A DNA stretch of 13,974 nucleotides, taken from NCBI GenBank assembly GCA_002746275.1, contig NVWR01000004.1, positions 311,470 through 325,443 on the forward strand. Direction: 5' to 3'. Below are positions 6,419 to 13,819 of this stretch, in pieces. Origin of the DNA: Rhodobiaceae bacterium (GTDB taxonomy: Bacteria > Pseudomonadota > Alphaproteobacteria > Parvibaculales > Parvibaculaceae). Each line of letters starts with the position of its first letter. Positions within the stretch are counted from its first letter, which is position 1. The translations under genes and the position numbers were made by a program. Under the pieces are notes generated by a model. It did no database searches. It saw only the letters and a list, made by a program, of their open reading frames with translations, and was not told the DNA's origin.

Positions 6419-7279
6419 CTAGTGCGCCATCAAGACCGGGACACTGGCATGGGCCCGCACATATTGCGTCGCCCCTCCGAACAGGAATTCGCGCAGTCGG
6501 CTCGAGCCATATCCGCCCATCACCAGTAGATCCGCCCCGGCAGCAGCTGCCTCTTCCAGCAACACTTCGCCGATATTGCGGCCACCAGCTTTGACCAGGT
6601 GCGTTGTCGGTGTGGCGCCATGGAGAGCAAGATAGGTTTCCAACACCGCGTTGGGTGCCCCTTCCTCATCATCTTCATTGATGCACAATATCGTCACCTT
6701 CTCTGCTCGGGCGATAAAGGGCATGGCGGCTGTCACGGCAGATGATGCCGAAAGACTGCCGTCCCAACCGACAATAATGGATGTGCCAATTGAACTGGTG
6801 GTGGATTTGGGCGCGATCAAAACCGGCCTGTCGGCACTGAGAAGGGCTGCCTCCAAAGCATCGCCGCCTGCAATGCCATGCTCTGCATCTCTTCCTGCAA
6901 ACAGAACCAGGTCGGACAGACGGCTCTCTTCCGCCACAACCAAATCCTGACGACCCGTTGCTTCGAGGAACCTCGCCGAGGGCAACAGATTGGTATCATC
7001 GACGATTGGTACGCCTGCCGTTGCTGCTTCCGCCTCAAGAGTTTTTCTGGCGCGCCCGGCTGCTGCATCCGCGCCTTCCTTGGCCGCCTGCAACATGTCC
7101 TCAATGACCTGACCCGATACGCCATCACCCAGATAGGGCAATGCCTCACTCGGGTCAGGACGCACAAACAAGACCTGTGCTTGCGCGCCAAATGTTTTGG
7201 CAACTGAAAGGGCGGCGTGGAGAACAAGACTATCTGCGTCTGCTCCCTGGACAGGTACAAGAATTTTTCGAATAGGCAT
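6419..7279 (-). CDS. Universal stress protein, two tandem UspA domains
   Basis: The 286-residue protein consists of two UspA domains, residues about 1-158 and 165-286. Each begins with the typical strand (MPIRKILVPVQG; TSIIVGWDGS at 166-175), and each ends with a strand leading to PV (RPVLIAP, 151-157; SVPVLMAH, 279-286). The second domain has the ATP-loop motif G255-x2-G258-x9-G268, although the following Ser/Thr is Gly. The first domain lacks the motif. USPs of this type are cytoplasmic and respond to energy limitation, stationary phase or low oxygen. AAGAGGT precedes the ATG. An FNR/FixK-type box lies 61 bp upstream, which is consistent with low-oxygen induction. It follows the Lon-related protease and USP-like genes on the same strand. 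Confidence 0.92.
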   Translation of the reverse strand: MPIRKILVPVQGADADSLVLHAALSVAKTFGAQAQVLFVRPDPSEALPYLGDGVSGQVIEDMLQAAKEGADAAAGRARKTLEAEAATAGVPIVDDTNLLPSARFLEATGRQDLVVAEESRLSDLVLFAGRDAEHGIAGGDALEAALLSADRPVLIAPKSTTSSIGTSIIVGWDGSLSASSAVTAAMPFIARAEKVTILCINEDDEEGAPNAVLETYLALHGATPTTHLVKAGGRNIGEVLLEEAAAAGADLLVMGGYGSSRLREFLFGGATQYVRAHASVPVLMAH

Positions 7280-7311
7280 GGGTGACCTCTTGCTTGCTAT
7301 TCAACAATCTC

Positions 7312-7317
7312 ACCTTA
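7312..7317 (-). promoter_or_regulatory. Candidate -10 element of the usp promoter
   Basis: TAAGGT on the minus strand starts 22 bases after the FNR-type box, which would put the box centre near -41.5 for a start around 7305. The match to TATAAT is only 3 of 6, as expected for an activator-dependent promoter. Confidence 0.35.
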
Positions 7318-7339
7318 CCTCTAAGCCTAGACCCAGCTT

Positions 7340-7353
7340 ATGATACAGATCAA
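7340..7353 (-). promoter_or_regulatory. FNR/FixK-type box upstream of usp
   Basis: On the minus strand the site reads TTGAT-CTGT-ATCAT, which is 9 of 10 matches to the FNR/Anr/FixK consensus TTGAT-N4-ATCAA. It lies in the 82-bp gap between the USP-like gene and usp, correctly oriented and spaced for a class II activator site at usp. Confidence 0.55.
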
Positions 7354-7361
7354 CCCAAGGG

Positions 7362-8195
7362 TTAATTTTGAGCGTGTTTTTCAGAGATTTTTATCCTGCG
7401 TTCCGACCCGAAAAGCAGGACTGGACACCCTATTGCAAGGGAAAATGTTGTCACATTTTTGTCTTTAACAAACAGCGGCGAGGCGCCATCTGCGACGATC
7501 AAAGCTGGGTGCATTTGACGAACTTGTTCGGCCAAATCCACCAGATCGGCATTTCGACATGGTAAAGAAACGCAAATCATGCCCCTTTTCTCAGCCAGGG
7601 TTTTTGCCGCGTGACAGCAAGCTTCGCCACGGCTCGTCATGTCATCAAGCACTACCAGTGTTGCATCAGCGCGCCCGATAATCTGTCGCCGGGTACTGCC
7701 GGTTAGCAGGACATCGGCATTAATGTCCGAGGTTGCTGCACGCACGGCTCGGGCGACATCTCCCAAAGTTGTCAAACGACTGCTTGTGTGGAAGACGACA
7801 ACATCCTCACGTTCCGCTTCCTCCAACATTGAGAAAAGTGGTCTTCCGCGCCGAACTTCAAAGGACCAATCCAGGCCTGCCGCATTGGCCACCGCCGCAA
7901 ACGCTTTTTCCGTCTGTATCGCCTGTCCCCGCCACTGGCGTATCAGGCGTTCGCGCTCCAACGGACGAAGTGTACCGCTGAAGGATATTTCCGACGCGAA
8001 GGGCAGGTCCGCCAGATCAATCAGAGCCTGATTTTCAACGAAAAACCCAACAAGCCGGGCACCTACTGGCTCCGCCATTTGTGTTGCAAGCTCCAGCGCG
8101 TGCGCTTCTGGCATTGCATTGACAGCTTCGACCAGAATTTTGTGCAGCTTCTTCTTAACTTGCGGGGGGGGCGAGGCGTTTGCATCAAGCGTCAT
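7362..8195 (-). CDS. USP-like protein coupled to the Lon-related protease
   Basis: This 277-residue soluble protein looks like a divergent universal stress protein. Residues 17-55 (LHKILVEAVN...ARLVGFFVEN) read as the first strand and helix of a UspA domain. The middle (about 85-140) has GLDWSFEVRRGRPLFSMLEE followed by DVVVFHTSSR. A second alpha/beta half ends with ALIVADGASP (231-240) and CPVLLFGSERR (257-267). No UspA ATP-loop glycine motif is visible, so nucleotide binding is doubtful. It starts inside the stop of the protease gene (ATGA), with GGGGAG upstream, so it is translationally coupled and probably made in a fixed ratio to the protease. I infer an adaptor, sensor or substrate role for that protease; the sequence does not prove this. 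The N-terminus (about 1-14) is Ala/Pro-rich and likely flexible. Confidence 0.85.
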   Translation of the reverse strand: MTLDANASPPPQVKKKLHKILVEAVNAMPEAHALELATQMAEPVGARLVGFFVENQALIDLADLPFASEISFSGTLRPLERERLIRQWRGQAIQTEKAFAAVANAAGLDWSFEVRRGRPLFSMLEEAEREDVVVFHTSSRLTTLGDVARAVRAATSDINADVLLTGSTRRQIIGRADATLVVLDDMTSRGEACCHAAKTLAEKRGMICVSLPCRNADLVDLAEQVRQMHPALIVADGASPLFVKDKNVTTFSLAIGCPVLLFGSERRIKISEKHAQN

Positions 8196-10648
8196 CGCCG
8201 TCTCCCCTCATCCGGACTGGCACCGGCATTGAAAGACCGCTGCGTCTCGGCGAATTCGACCAGACATCTTTCTACCCTTGCAAAAATACTGGCGGGCGGA
8301 AAGTTTCCTTGCTCGTCACGTATGCCCGCCTGCGTTCCCGTCATCAGCGTTACTGCGTCTTCGATGGTCTCGATGGCAAAAATCGAAAAAACACCCCGCT
8401 CCACGGCGTCAATCACATCATGGCGCAACATCAAGTGCTTCACATTTGCGTGGGGAATAAGAACTCCCTGCTCTCCCGTCAGACCACGGCGCATGCAGAT
8501 GTCGAAGAACCCTTCTATCTTTTCGTTGACCCCGCCGATGGCCTGAATTTGTCCCAGCTGATTGATTGATCCAGTGATGGCATAGCTCTGTTTTAGGGGC
8601 GCTTCCGCCAGTGCCGAAATCAGGCTTACCAGTTCTGCCGCCGATGCACTGTCGCCATCAACACCGCCATAAGATTGCTCAAAGACAAGCGTGGCAGAAA
8701 CAGACAGGGGGGTTGCAGAGGCAAAGTGTGCGCCCAAAAAACCCGACATGATCAGCACGCCTTTGGAGTGCAGCGGCCCGCCCAGCTCTACCTCGCGCTC
8801 AATATCAACAAGGCTTCCACTCCCCATGCGCACACGCGCGGTGATCCGGGTCGGGCGCCCGAAACTTGCTTGCCCAAGGCTTAGGACCGAGAGACCGTTG
8901 ATCTGTCCAACGACAACCCCCTCCGTGTCGATCATCACAACCTCTCGGGTGATCATCTCCATACTGCGTTCACGCAACCGGTCTGAGCGATGCAAACGTC
9001 CCTCAATGGCGCGCTCAATATGGGTAACCTCAATTGCCGACGCCGCTTCCTCGCGGGCGTAGAGGTCTGCCTCGCGCACGAGATCAGCGATCGGTTCAAT
9101 TTCCAGGGAGAGCTTTTCCGCATCTTCTGCGAAGCGGGAACTTTCCTCAATCACCCGACCGACGGCTGCGGGCGTCAAATGGCACAGCCCATCCTGGCGA
9201 CACAGTGTTGCGAGCATTTCCGCATAGAGCAGATCACTATCCCCATCCCGGTCAATCTGATCGTCAAAATCGGCGGCGACTTTGAACAGGTCGGCAAACT
9301 CTGGGTCTGCTCTGGAGAGGGCGTAATAGAGCTGCCGGTCGCCGAACAGGATCACCTTGACGTCGAGAGGCACAGGGTCGGGTTCCAGAGACACGGTGCT
9401 GACCAGGCTCAAATAGTCACCCGGGGTTTCGAGCGCGATCCGGCCCGTTCGCAGGGCCCTTTTCAACCCATCCCACGCGAGGGGTTCACGCAGCAGGCGC
9501 AACGCATCGATCAGTAAGTACCCCCCGTTTGCGCGGTGTAACGCTCCAGCTTTGATCAAGCTGAAATCCGTCAGCAAGGCGCCCATCTGCGAGATGTGCT
9601 CGATCCGCCCGATCAGATTGGTGAAAGTGGGGTGTTCTTCAACCACGATCGGCGCACCACCGCCGATGAAATCGCTCTGCGTATTTCCGTTGGTCAGCGC
9701 GCGCGGTGCATCTGCTCCATTGTCCACAATGACGTTTACGGCGTAGCGGCGAAACACATCGCCAACCATTGGACCCGACGTGGATGCCTGTTCTTGTCCC
9801 GCCGTTGTGAAGAGAGCCACATTGTCCACCAGATCACCTTCCAGCATATCCAGCCAGGTAGCGACGCTTTCATTGCCATCGAACAGGGCCGCGAGGTCAT
9901 GGATAGAACGCCCGACGGCATTTTCGGCCACCTCCCGGTTCAGCTCTCTGATCTGTTCTCGTCGCGCCTTCTCCCAACCCGGCACATGCTGAAAGACATG
10001 TGCCAGCTCGCGTTCCAGCTCCGCTATCGTTTCTTTGAGACGCTCGCGTTCCTCGGGAGGAAGCTCGTTGAACTCTTCTGGTTTCATCACCTCACCATCG
10101 TGGCTAGGTGCAAAAGCGAAACCGGAGGGGGTTGAGAGAACCGTGATGTCTTTCGCCTCTGCCGTCGCCCGAAGCATGTCCAGAGCCTCGCCTTGATGCA
10201 GCGCATATTCTGCATCAATGGCCAAGAGGCGCTTTTTGTATTCATCACTCTCGAGAATAGCCGGGATGGACCCCTTCAAATCTTCAATAAGGTCCGACAC
10301 CCCGCCTTGCAAAAGTCGAGAGCGACCAGCAGTGGTGGTGAGAATCGTTGGCCTGTTGGGGGAGGCGAAATTATTTACGTAAACCCAGTCCCCCGGCACC
10401 GCTTTTTCACTGACGGCGGACTGCAGAAAACGTGTCACCGCTGAGCGTTTGCCAGCCCCAGTGGGCCCCAGCACGAAAATATTGTACCCGGGTCGTTTCA
10501 GCGCGAGGCCAAAGCGGATGGCATCAAGTGCGCGCTCCTGCCCCACAAGACCCGCAGCATCGGGCAGGTCTGCCGTGGTTTTGAACTCGAACTGTGCGAG
10601 ATCGCAATGGCGGTAGAGATAGTCGGGACTAAGGGCTTCCAATGTCAC
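8192..10648 (-). CDS. Lon-related ATP-dependent protease (AAA_32 plus Lon_C type)
   Basis: The 818-residue protein is a Lon-related AAA+ protease of the E. coli YcbZ/LonB-like type. Its P-loop is G61-P-T-G-A-G-K67-R, with Arg where Ser/Thr is usual. Next comes a long charged helical insertion (about 190-250, including EERERLKETIAELERELAHVF), then the ATPase core with the Walker B-like GGYLLIDALRLL (375-386) and FGDRQLYYAL (435-444). The C-terminal peptidase domain (about 570-780) has the Lon dyad: S667 in DGDSASAAEL and K710 in GGVNEKIEGFF, 43 residues apart as in E. coli Lon (679/722). No membrane anchor or LAN-type substrate domain is present, so it is soluble. The start is GTG at 10648 with a weak ribosome site. 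It heads a minus-strand cluster with two USP-type genes. Confidence 0.93.
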   Translation of the reverse strand: MTLEALSPDYLYRHCDLAQFEFKTTADLPDAAGLVGQERALDAIRFGLALKRPGYNIFVLGPTGAGKRSAVTRFLQSAVSEKAVPGDWVYVNNFASPNRPTILTTTAGRSRLLQGGVSDLIEDLKGSIPAILESDEYKKRLLAIDAEYALHQGEALDMLRATAEAKDITVLSTPSGFAFAPSHDGEVMKPEEFNELPPEERERLKETIAELERELAHVFQHVPGWEKARREQIRELNREVAENAVGRSIHDLAALFDGNESVATWLDMLEGDLVDNVALFTTAGQEQASTSGPMVGDVFRRYAVNVIVDNGADAPRALTNGNTQSDFIGGGAPIVVEEHPTFTNLIGRIEHISQMGALLTDFSLIKAGALHRANGGYLLIDALRLLREPLAWDGLKRALRTGRIALETPGDYLSLVSTVSLEPDPVPLDVKVILFGDRQLYYALSRADPEFADLFKVAADFDDQIDRDGDSDLLYAEMLATLCRQDGLCHLTPAAVGRVIEESSRFAEDAEKLSLEIEPIADLVREADLYAREEAASAIEVTHIERAIEGRLHRSDRLRERSMEMITREVVMIDTEGVVVGQINGLSVLSLGQASFGRPTRITARVRMGSGSLVDIEREVELGGPLHSKGVLIMSGFLGAHFASATPLSVSATLVFEQSYGGVDGDSASAAELVSLISALAEAPLKQSYAITGSINQLGQIQAIGGVNEKIEGFFDICMRRGLTGEQGVLIPHANVKHLMLRHDVIDAVERGVFSIFAIETIEDAVTLMTGTQAGIRDEQGNFPPASIFARVERCLVEFAETQRSFNAGASPDEGRRR

Positions 10649-10802
10649 GGGCGAACTCTATTTCGTTTCCACAATATCTGTCCCTCAACATTAGAGCCTT
10701 GGCCCGCCTCCAACAATAGTGAAGCGCTGCATCGACAAGTCCAAAGCCGCACTTTAGGGTCTGGCGCTTCCATCCGATCCCACACCCCATCAGATTTGGT
10801 TC

Positions 10803-11435
10803 ATGGCCCGCAAACTTTCAAAGACTTCCCGCCCTCCCAAACAGCCCCGCGCCTGGCAACGCATGCTGAGTGGACGGCGTCTCGACCTACTCGACCCTTC
10901 CCCCTTTGATGTGGAGATTGAGGACATTGCCCATGGGCTGGCGCGTGTTGCTCGCTGGAATGGGCAGACGATTGGGGCGCAACCCTTTTCGGTCGCGGAG
11001 CACAGCGTTCTGGTTGAGGAAATCTGCCACCGGCTACGCCCCGGCTGGCCTGCGCGCTGGCGCCTGACGGCGCTTCTGCATGATGCGCCCGAATATGTGA
11101 TCGGCGATATGATCAGCCCTTTCAAGGCGGCGCTAGGCATCGACTACAAATCGTTTGAGCACAAGCTGGAAAGTGCCATCCATCTGCGTTTTGGCCTACC
11201 GCCCTCTCTGCCGCAGAATGTGGCCACCCTCATCAAACGGGCGGACCGGATTTCAGCCTTCCTTGAAGCCACCCAGTTGGCCGGGTTTTCTGATGCTGAA
11301 GCGGCAGAGATATTTGGGCGCCCCCGGGGGATTTCCCCGATAAAACTCAAGCCTCTCAGCCCGACAGCGGCGCAGGATCTTTTTCTCAAACGCTTTCGCC
11401 AGCTTCTAAAAACGTTTGAGGGCGACGGGCGCTGA
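10803..11435 (+). CDS. HD-domain phosphohydrolase, YfbR-like
   Basis: The 210-residue protein has the HD metal-site pattern of YfbR-like 5'-nucleotidases: H67 in VAEHS, H93-D94 in LLHDAPE, and D148 in KRADRIS, equivalent to E. coli YfbR H33, H68/D69 and D137. GDMISPFKAA (101-110) also matches the family's GD-x-x-x-P-x-K segment. Such enzymes remove phosphate from (deoxy)nucleoside monophosphates; the substrate here is unknown. The ATG at 10803 has no clear ribosome site, and the basic first 20 residues could be a tail. The 154-bp divergent gap before it, shared with the Lon-related gene, shows no convincing promoter. It precedes nadQ by 79 bp on the same strand, and I infer a possible link to nucleotide or NAD turnover. 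Confidence 0.88.
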   Translation: MARKLSKTSRPPKQPRAWQRMLSGRRLDLLDPSPFDVEIEDIAHGLARVARWNGQTIGAQPFSVAEHSVLVEEICHRLRPGWPARWRLTALLHDAPEYVIGDMISPFKAALGIDYKSFEHKLESAIHLRFGLPPSLPQNVATLIKRADRISAFLEATQLAGFSDAEAAEIFGRPRGISPIKLKPLSPTAAQDLFLKRFRQLLKTFEGDGR

Positions 11436-11458
11436 ATTTTCGTCACAGAATCACGTAA

Positions 11459-11471
11459 ACTCTCACCGAGC
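11459..11471 (+). promoter_or_regulatory. Weak possible operator in front of nadQ
   Basis: ACTC-N5-GAGC here has the same half-sites and spacing as the stronger palindrome at 12679-12693 (ACTC-ATTTT-GAGC), but the other positions differ. Its location just upstream of the regulator gene suggests autoregulation. With 8 of 15 core positions matching, it is a weak call. Confidence 0.25.
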
Positions 11472-11514
11472 GATCGCCAGTACCCTCTGGCTCAAAAACG
11501 CTCTTGGGGAATTG

Positions 11515-12546
11515 ATGACGATGCCACCTGCGCCCACCGATACATCCAGCCGGCACGCCCAGCCTGTCGTTATTGATCTCAATGCAGCCATTGTTCAGGT
11601 TGCCGATGATTCGCCCCTGATCCTCGTCGTGCGTCCGGAAAATGGCGACGCGGACGTCTGGGACGCACTTCCCTTTGGGCCTTTTGATCCCCTGCAACAC
11701 CGCACTATGGATATCGGCCTGCGCGCCTGGGTGCGGGAGCAAACCCAGATCGAGCTGGGTTATGTGGAACAACTTTACACTTTTGGGGATCGGGGTCGGC
11801 ACGCGCTGGAAAAAATGGGCGACGGCGACCACATCGTCTCGGTCGGATATCTCGCCCTCACCCGTGGAAACGATGAACATGCAGGGGTCAGCTGGCGTGA
11901 CTGGTACCAGTATTTCCCATGGGAAGACTGGCGCGATGGCAGACCGGACATTATCGACCGGGTGATCCTGCCCCTGTTGCAGGAATGGGTGTCACGAGAA
12001 CCTGCCTCAACCAACGAAGAGCTTTCGCGCGGTCGCAGACGTGACCGTGCCCGCCTGACTTTCGGGATTGATGGTGGCCACTGGGATGAGGAAAACGTCC
12101 TGGAGCGTTTTGAGTTGCTCTACGAGGCAGGTCTAGTGCGCGAGGCGGGTCGGGATGGACGACCAAACGCCGTCGCCCATGAGCGTGGGAGTGCGCCGCA
12201 GCTTGGCCTGCCGATGCAGTTTGATCATCGGCGTATTCTCGCCACTGCCATGAGCCGCCTGCGCGCCAAACTCAAGTACCGCCCGGTGGTGTTTGAGCTG
12301 ATGCCGGACACGTTCACGCTTTTTGAACTGCAACGCGCAGGTGAAGCCCTTTTAGGAGTGCATGTGCACAAACAGAATTTCCGCCGTCTGGTTGAAAAAG
12401 CAGGTCTGGTCGAGAAAACTGGCCGTATGAGCACGGCAACCGGCGGACGGCCTGCGGAGCTGTTCCGCTTTCGCCGGGAAGTCTTTAACGAACGCCCCGC
12501 TCCGGGCCTCAAGCTCGCCCCCTCCCGCAGCCGCGCAAATACGTAG
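11515..12546 (+). CDS. nadQ: NadQ/NrtR-type regulator of NAD synthesis (Nudix-like plus winged helix)
   Basis: This 343-residue protein has a Nudix-like N-terminal domain (about 18-160, e.g. VVIDLNAAIVQV, LPFGPFDPLQHR) and a C-terminal winged-helix domain (about 240-325). The latter has the NrtR-type pattern: SRLRAKLKYRPVVFELMP, FTLFELQRAGEALLG, HVHKQNFRRLVEKAGLVEKTG and GGRPAELFRFRRE. The Nudix box is degenerate: at 74-82 REQTQIELG lacks the paired catalytic Glu, so it should bind rather than hydrolyse an NAD-related ligand. This architecture, together with its place directly in front of nadA-nadB, fits the alphaproteobacterial NadQ group (COG4111, as I recall). Two palindromes follow the gene. 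I chose ATG at 11515 because GGGGA lies 4 bases upstream; ATG at 11521 is nearly as good. The gap after the HD gene is 79 bp. Confidence 0.85.
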   Translation: MTMPPAPTDTSSRHAQPVVIDLNAAIVQVADDSPLILVVRPENGDADVWDALPFGPFDPLQHRTMDIGLRAWVREQTQIELGYVEQLYTFGDRGRHALEKMGDGDHIVSVGYLALTRGNDEHAGVSWRDWYQYFPWEDWRDGRPDIIDRVILPLLQEWVSREPASTNEELSRGRRRDRARLTFGIDGGHWDEENVLERFELLYEAGLVREAGRDGRPNAVAHERGSAPQLGLPMQFDHRRILATAMSRLRAKLKYRPVVFELMPDTFTLFELQRAGEALLGVHVHKQNFRRLVEKAGLVEKTGRMSTATGGRPAELFRFRREVFNERPAPGLKLAPSRSRANT

Positions 12547-12605
12547 GGGTTCGTGGGGGGTTTCTGCCAACCTTCGCACTGCCGCTCTACGACCCAATAT
12601 GATGC

Positions 12606-12634
12606 TTGACGGGAATAATGCTCATGTGTAGCAT
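12606..12634 (+). promoter_or_regulatory. Probable promoter of nadA-nadB
   Basis: TTGACG (12606-12611), a 17-bp spacer, and TAGCAT (12629-12634) match the housekeeping consensus at 5 of 6 and 4 of 6 positions. Transcription would begin near 12641, giving a leader of about 80 bases. The palindrome at 12619-12633 covers most of the spacer and the -10, an arrangement typical of repression. Confidence 0.5.
12619..12633 (+). promoter_or_regulatory. Candidate NadQ operator, promoter-overlapping copy
   Basis: TGCTCATGTGTAGCA shares 11 of 15 positions with the second copy at 12679-12693. It is itself an inverted repeat (ATGCT at 12618-12622, AGCAT at 12630-12634), and covers the -10 of the predicted nadA promoter. 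Confidence 0.5.
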
Positions 12635-12644
12635 AACCCCCGTG

Positions 12645-12666
12645 ATCGGCGTTGCCGGTGTTTTTT
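12645..12666 (+). terminator. Terminator-like hairpin with T6 between nadQ and nadA
   Basis: ATCGGC (12645-12650), loop GTT, and GCCGGT (12654-12659) form a six-pair stem including one G-U pair, followed by G and six T. It could end transcripts from nadQ. If transcription starts near 12641, it would be the very first structure of the nadA leader. The short stem makes it a modest call. Confidence 0.4.
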
Positions 12667-12671
12667 AACTC

Positions 12672-12700
12672 TTGCTTGTACTCATTTTGAGCAAAAGCAA
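12672..12700 (+). promoter_or_regulatory. Candidate NadQ operator, long palindrome in the nadA leader
   Basis: Left arm TTGCTTGTACTCA and right arm TGAGCAAAAGCAA are separated by TTT and complementary at 11 of 13 positions. The core at 12679-12693 recurs exactly 60 bp upstream. It ends 19 bp before the nadA ATG. Confidence 0.6.
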
Positions 12701-12719
12701 ACGACAATAGGGGGCGAAT

Positions 12720-13799
12720 ATGACCGCCGACCTTCAGTCCGACACTGCTGTTCTCGACAGGGCACCAGCTGTCCCGTCTTCCGGGTTCAAGCCACTGCCT
12801 ATGCCCGATCTGGAATACACGCCGGGCCTCGCCAAAGAAATGGCGCCCTATTATGAGCGTGTCAAAAACGTCATCCCCTCCATCGAGTGGCCCTTCTTTG
12901 CGCCTTATGTGAAGGCGATCAATGATCTGAAGAAAGAACGTAACGCGGTCATTCTGGCGCACAATTATATGACGCCGGAAATCTTCCACTGCGTTGGCGA
13001 CATTGTCGGTGACAGCCTTCAACTGGCGCGCGAAGCTGCCACTGCCGACGCTGATGTCATCATTCAGTGCGGCGTACACTTTATGGCAGAGACCGCCAAA
13101 CTGTTGAGCCCCCACAAGACCGTGCTTATTCCCGATGCGGATGCCGGTTGTTCGCTAGCAGAATCCATTACGGGAGCCGATATTCGTCTCCTGCGGGAAA
13201 AGCACCCCGGTGTGCCCGTCGTCACCTATGTGAACACATCAGCTGACGTGAAAGCAGAAACAGATATTTGCTGCACGTCGTCCAACGCGGTGCAGGTGGT
13301 GGAAAGCCTTGGGGTGCCCGAAGTGCTGTTCCTGCCGGATGAATTTCTGGCGCTCAACATTGCCCGACAGACCAATGTGAAAATCATCAGCTACAAGGGG
13401 CGCTGTGAGGTGCATGAGCGCTTCACTCCCGAAGAACTGCGCGAATACCGGGCGGCCCATCCGGGGATTTCCATTATTGCGCACCCTGAGTGCCCGCCTG
13501 AGGTTCTGGACGAGGCGGACTTTTCCGGTTCCACGTCTGGCATGATCAATTGGGTAAAAACCAATCTGCCCAAAAAGGTCATGATGGTGACCGAATGTTC
13601 CATGAGCGACAATGTGGCGGCTGAGGTTCCAGATGTTGATTTCATCCGGCCGTGCAATCTGTGCCCGCACATGAAACGCATCACCCTGCCCAAAATTCTG
13701 GACAGCCTCCTCTATATGAAAGACGAAGTTGTGGTGGACCCGACGATTGCACCCCGGGCACGGGCCGCTGTTGAGCGGATGATCAACCTTCCCCTTTAG
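12720..13799 (+). CDS. nadA: Quinolinate synthase A
   Basis: NadA condenses iminoaspartate (from NadB) with dihydroxyacetone phosphate to make quinolinate, the precursor of NAD; it is a cytoplasmic [4Fe-4S] enzyme. The 359-residue product has the family motifs [13 protein letters not shown] (76-88), [12 protein letters not shown] (96-107), [13 protein letters not shown] (117-129) and [12 protein letters not shown] (137-148). By alignment with E. coli NadA (C113, C200, C297), the cluster ligands are C144, C258 in HPEC and C315 in CNLCPHM. The product is complete, with a roughly 60-residue segment before the core. AGGGGG lies 5 bases before the ATG. It is preceded by nadQ and two palindromes and followed by nadB after 20 bp, indicating a nadAB operon. 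Confidence 0.97.
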   Translation: MTADLQSDTAVLDRAPAVPSSGFKPLPMPDLEYTPGLAKEMAPYYERVKNVIPSIEWPFFAPYVKAINDLKKERNAVILAHNYMTPEIFHCVGDIVGDSLQLAREAATADADVIIQCGVHFMAETAKLLSPHKTVLIPDADAGCSLAESITGADIRLLREKHPGVPVVTYVNTSADVKAETDICCTSSNAVQVVESLGVPEVLFLPDEFLALNIARQTNVKIISYKGRCEVHERFTPEELREYRAAHPGISIIAHPECPPEVLDEADFSGSTSGMINWVKTNLPKKVMMVTECSMSDNVAAEVPDVDFIRPCNLCPHMKRITLPKILDSLLYMKDEVVVDPTIAPRARAAVERMINLPL

Positions 13800-13819
13800 G
13801 ACAATAGCTGGACGGTATT

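Noticed and set aside
6411..6421. T6 run directly after the usp stop, possible terminator
   Set aside because: No stable stem precedes it; the nearest complementary arms are four bases with a long loop. The small unknown gene downstream may still be in the operon.
7352..7363. AACCC-AA-GGGTT palindrome at the end of the USP-like gene
   Set aside because: The 2-base loop rules out an ordinary hairpin, there is no T-run, and part of it is already explained by the FNR-type box and stop codon.
12225..13115. 296-residue minus-strand open frame across the nadQ-nadA gap
   Set aside because: It runs antisense to two well-identified genes and across their regulatory region; it is a shadow of the high GC in third positions.
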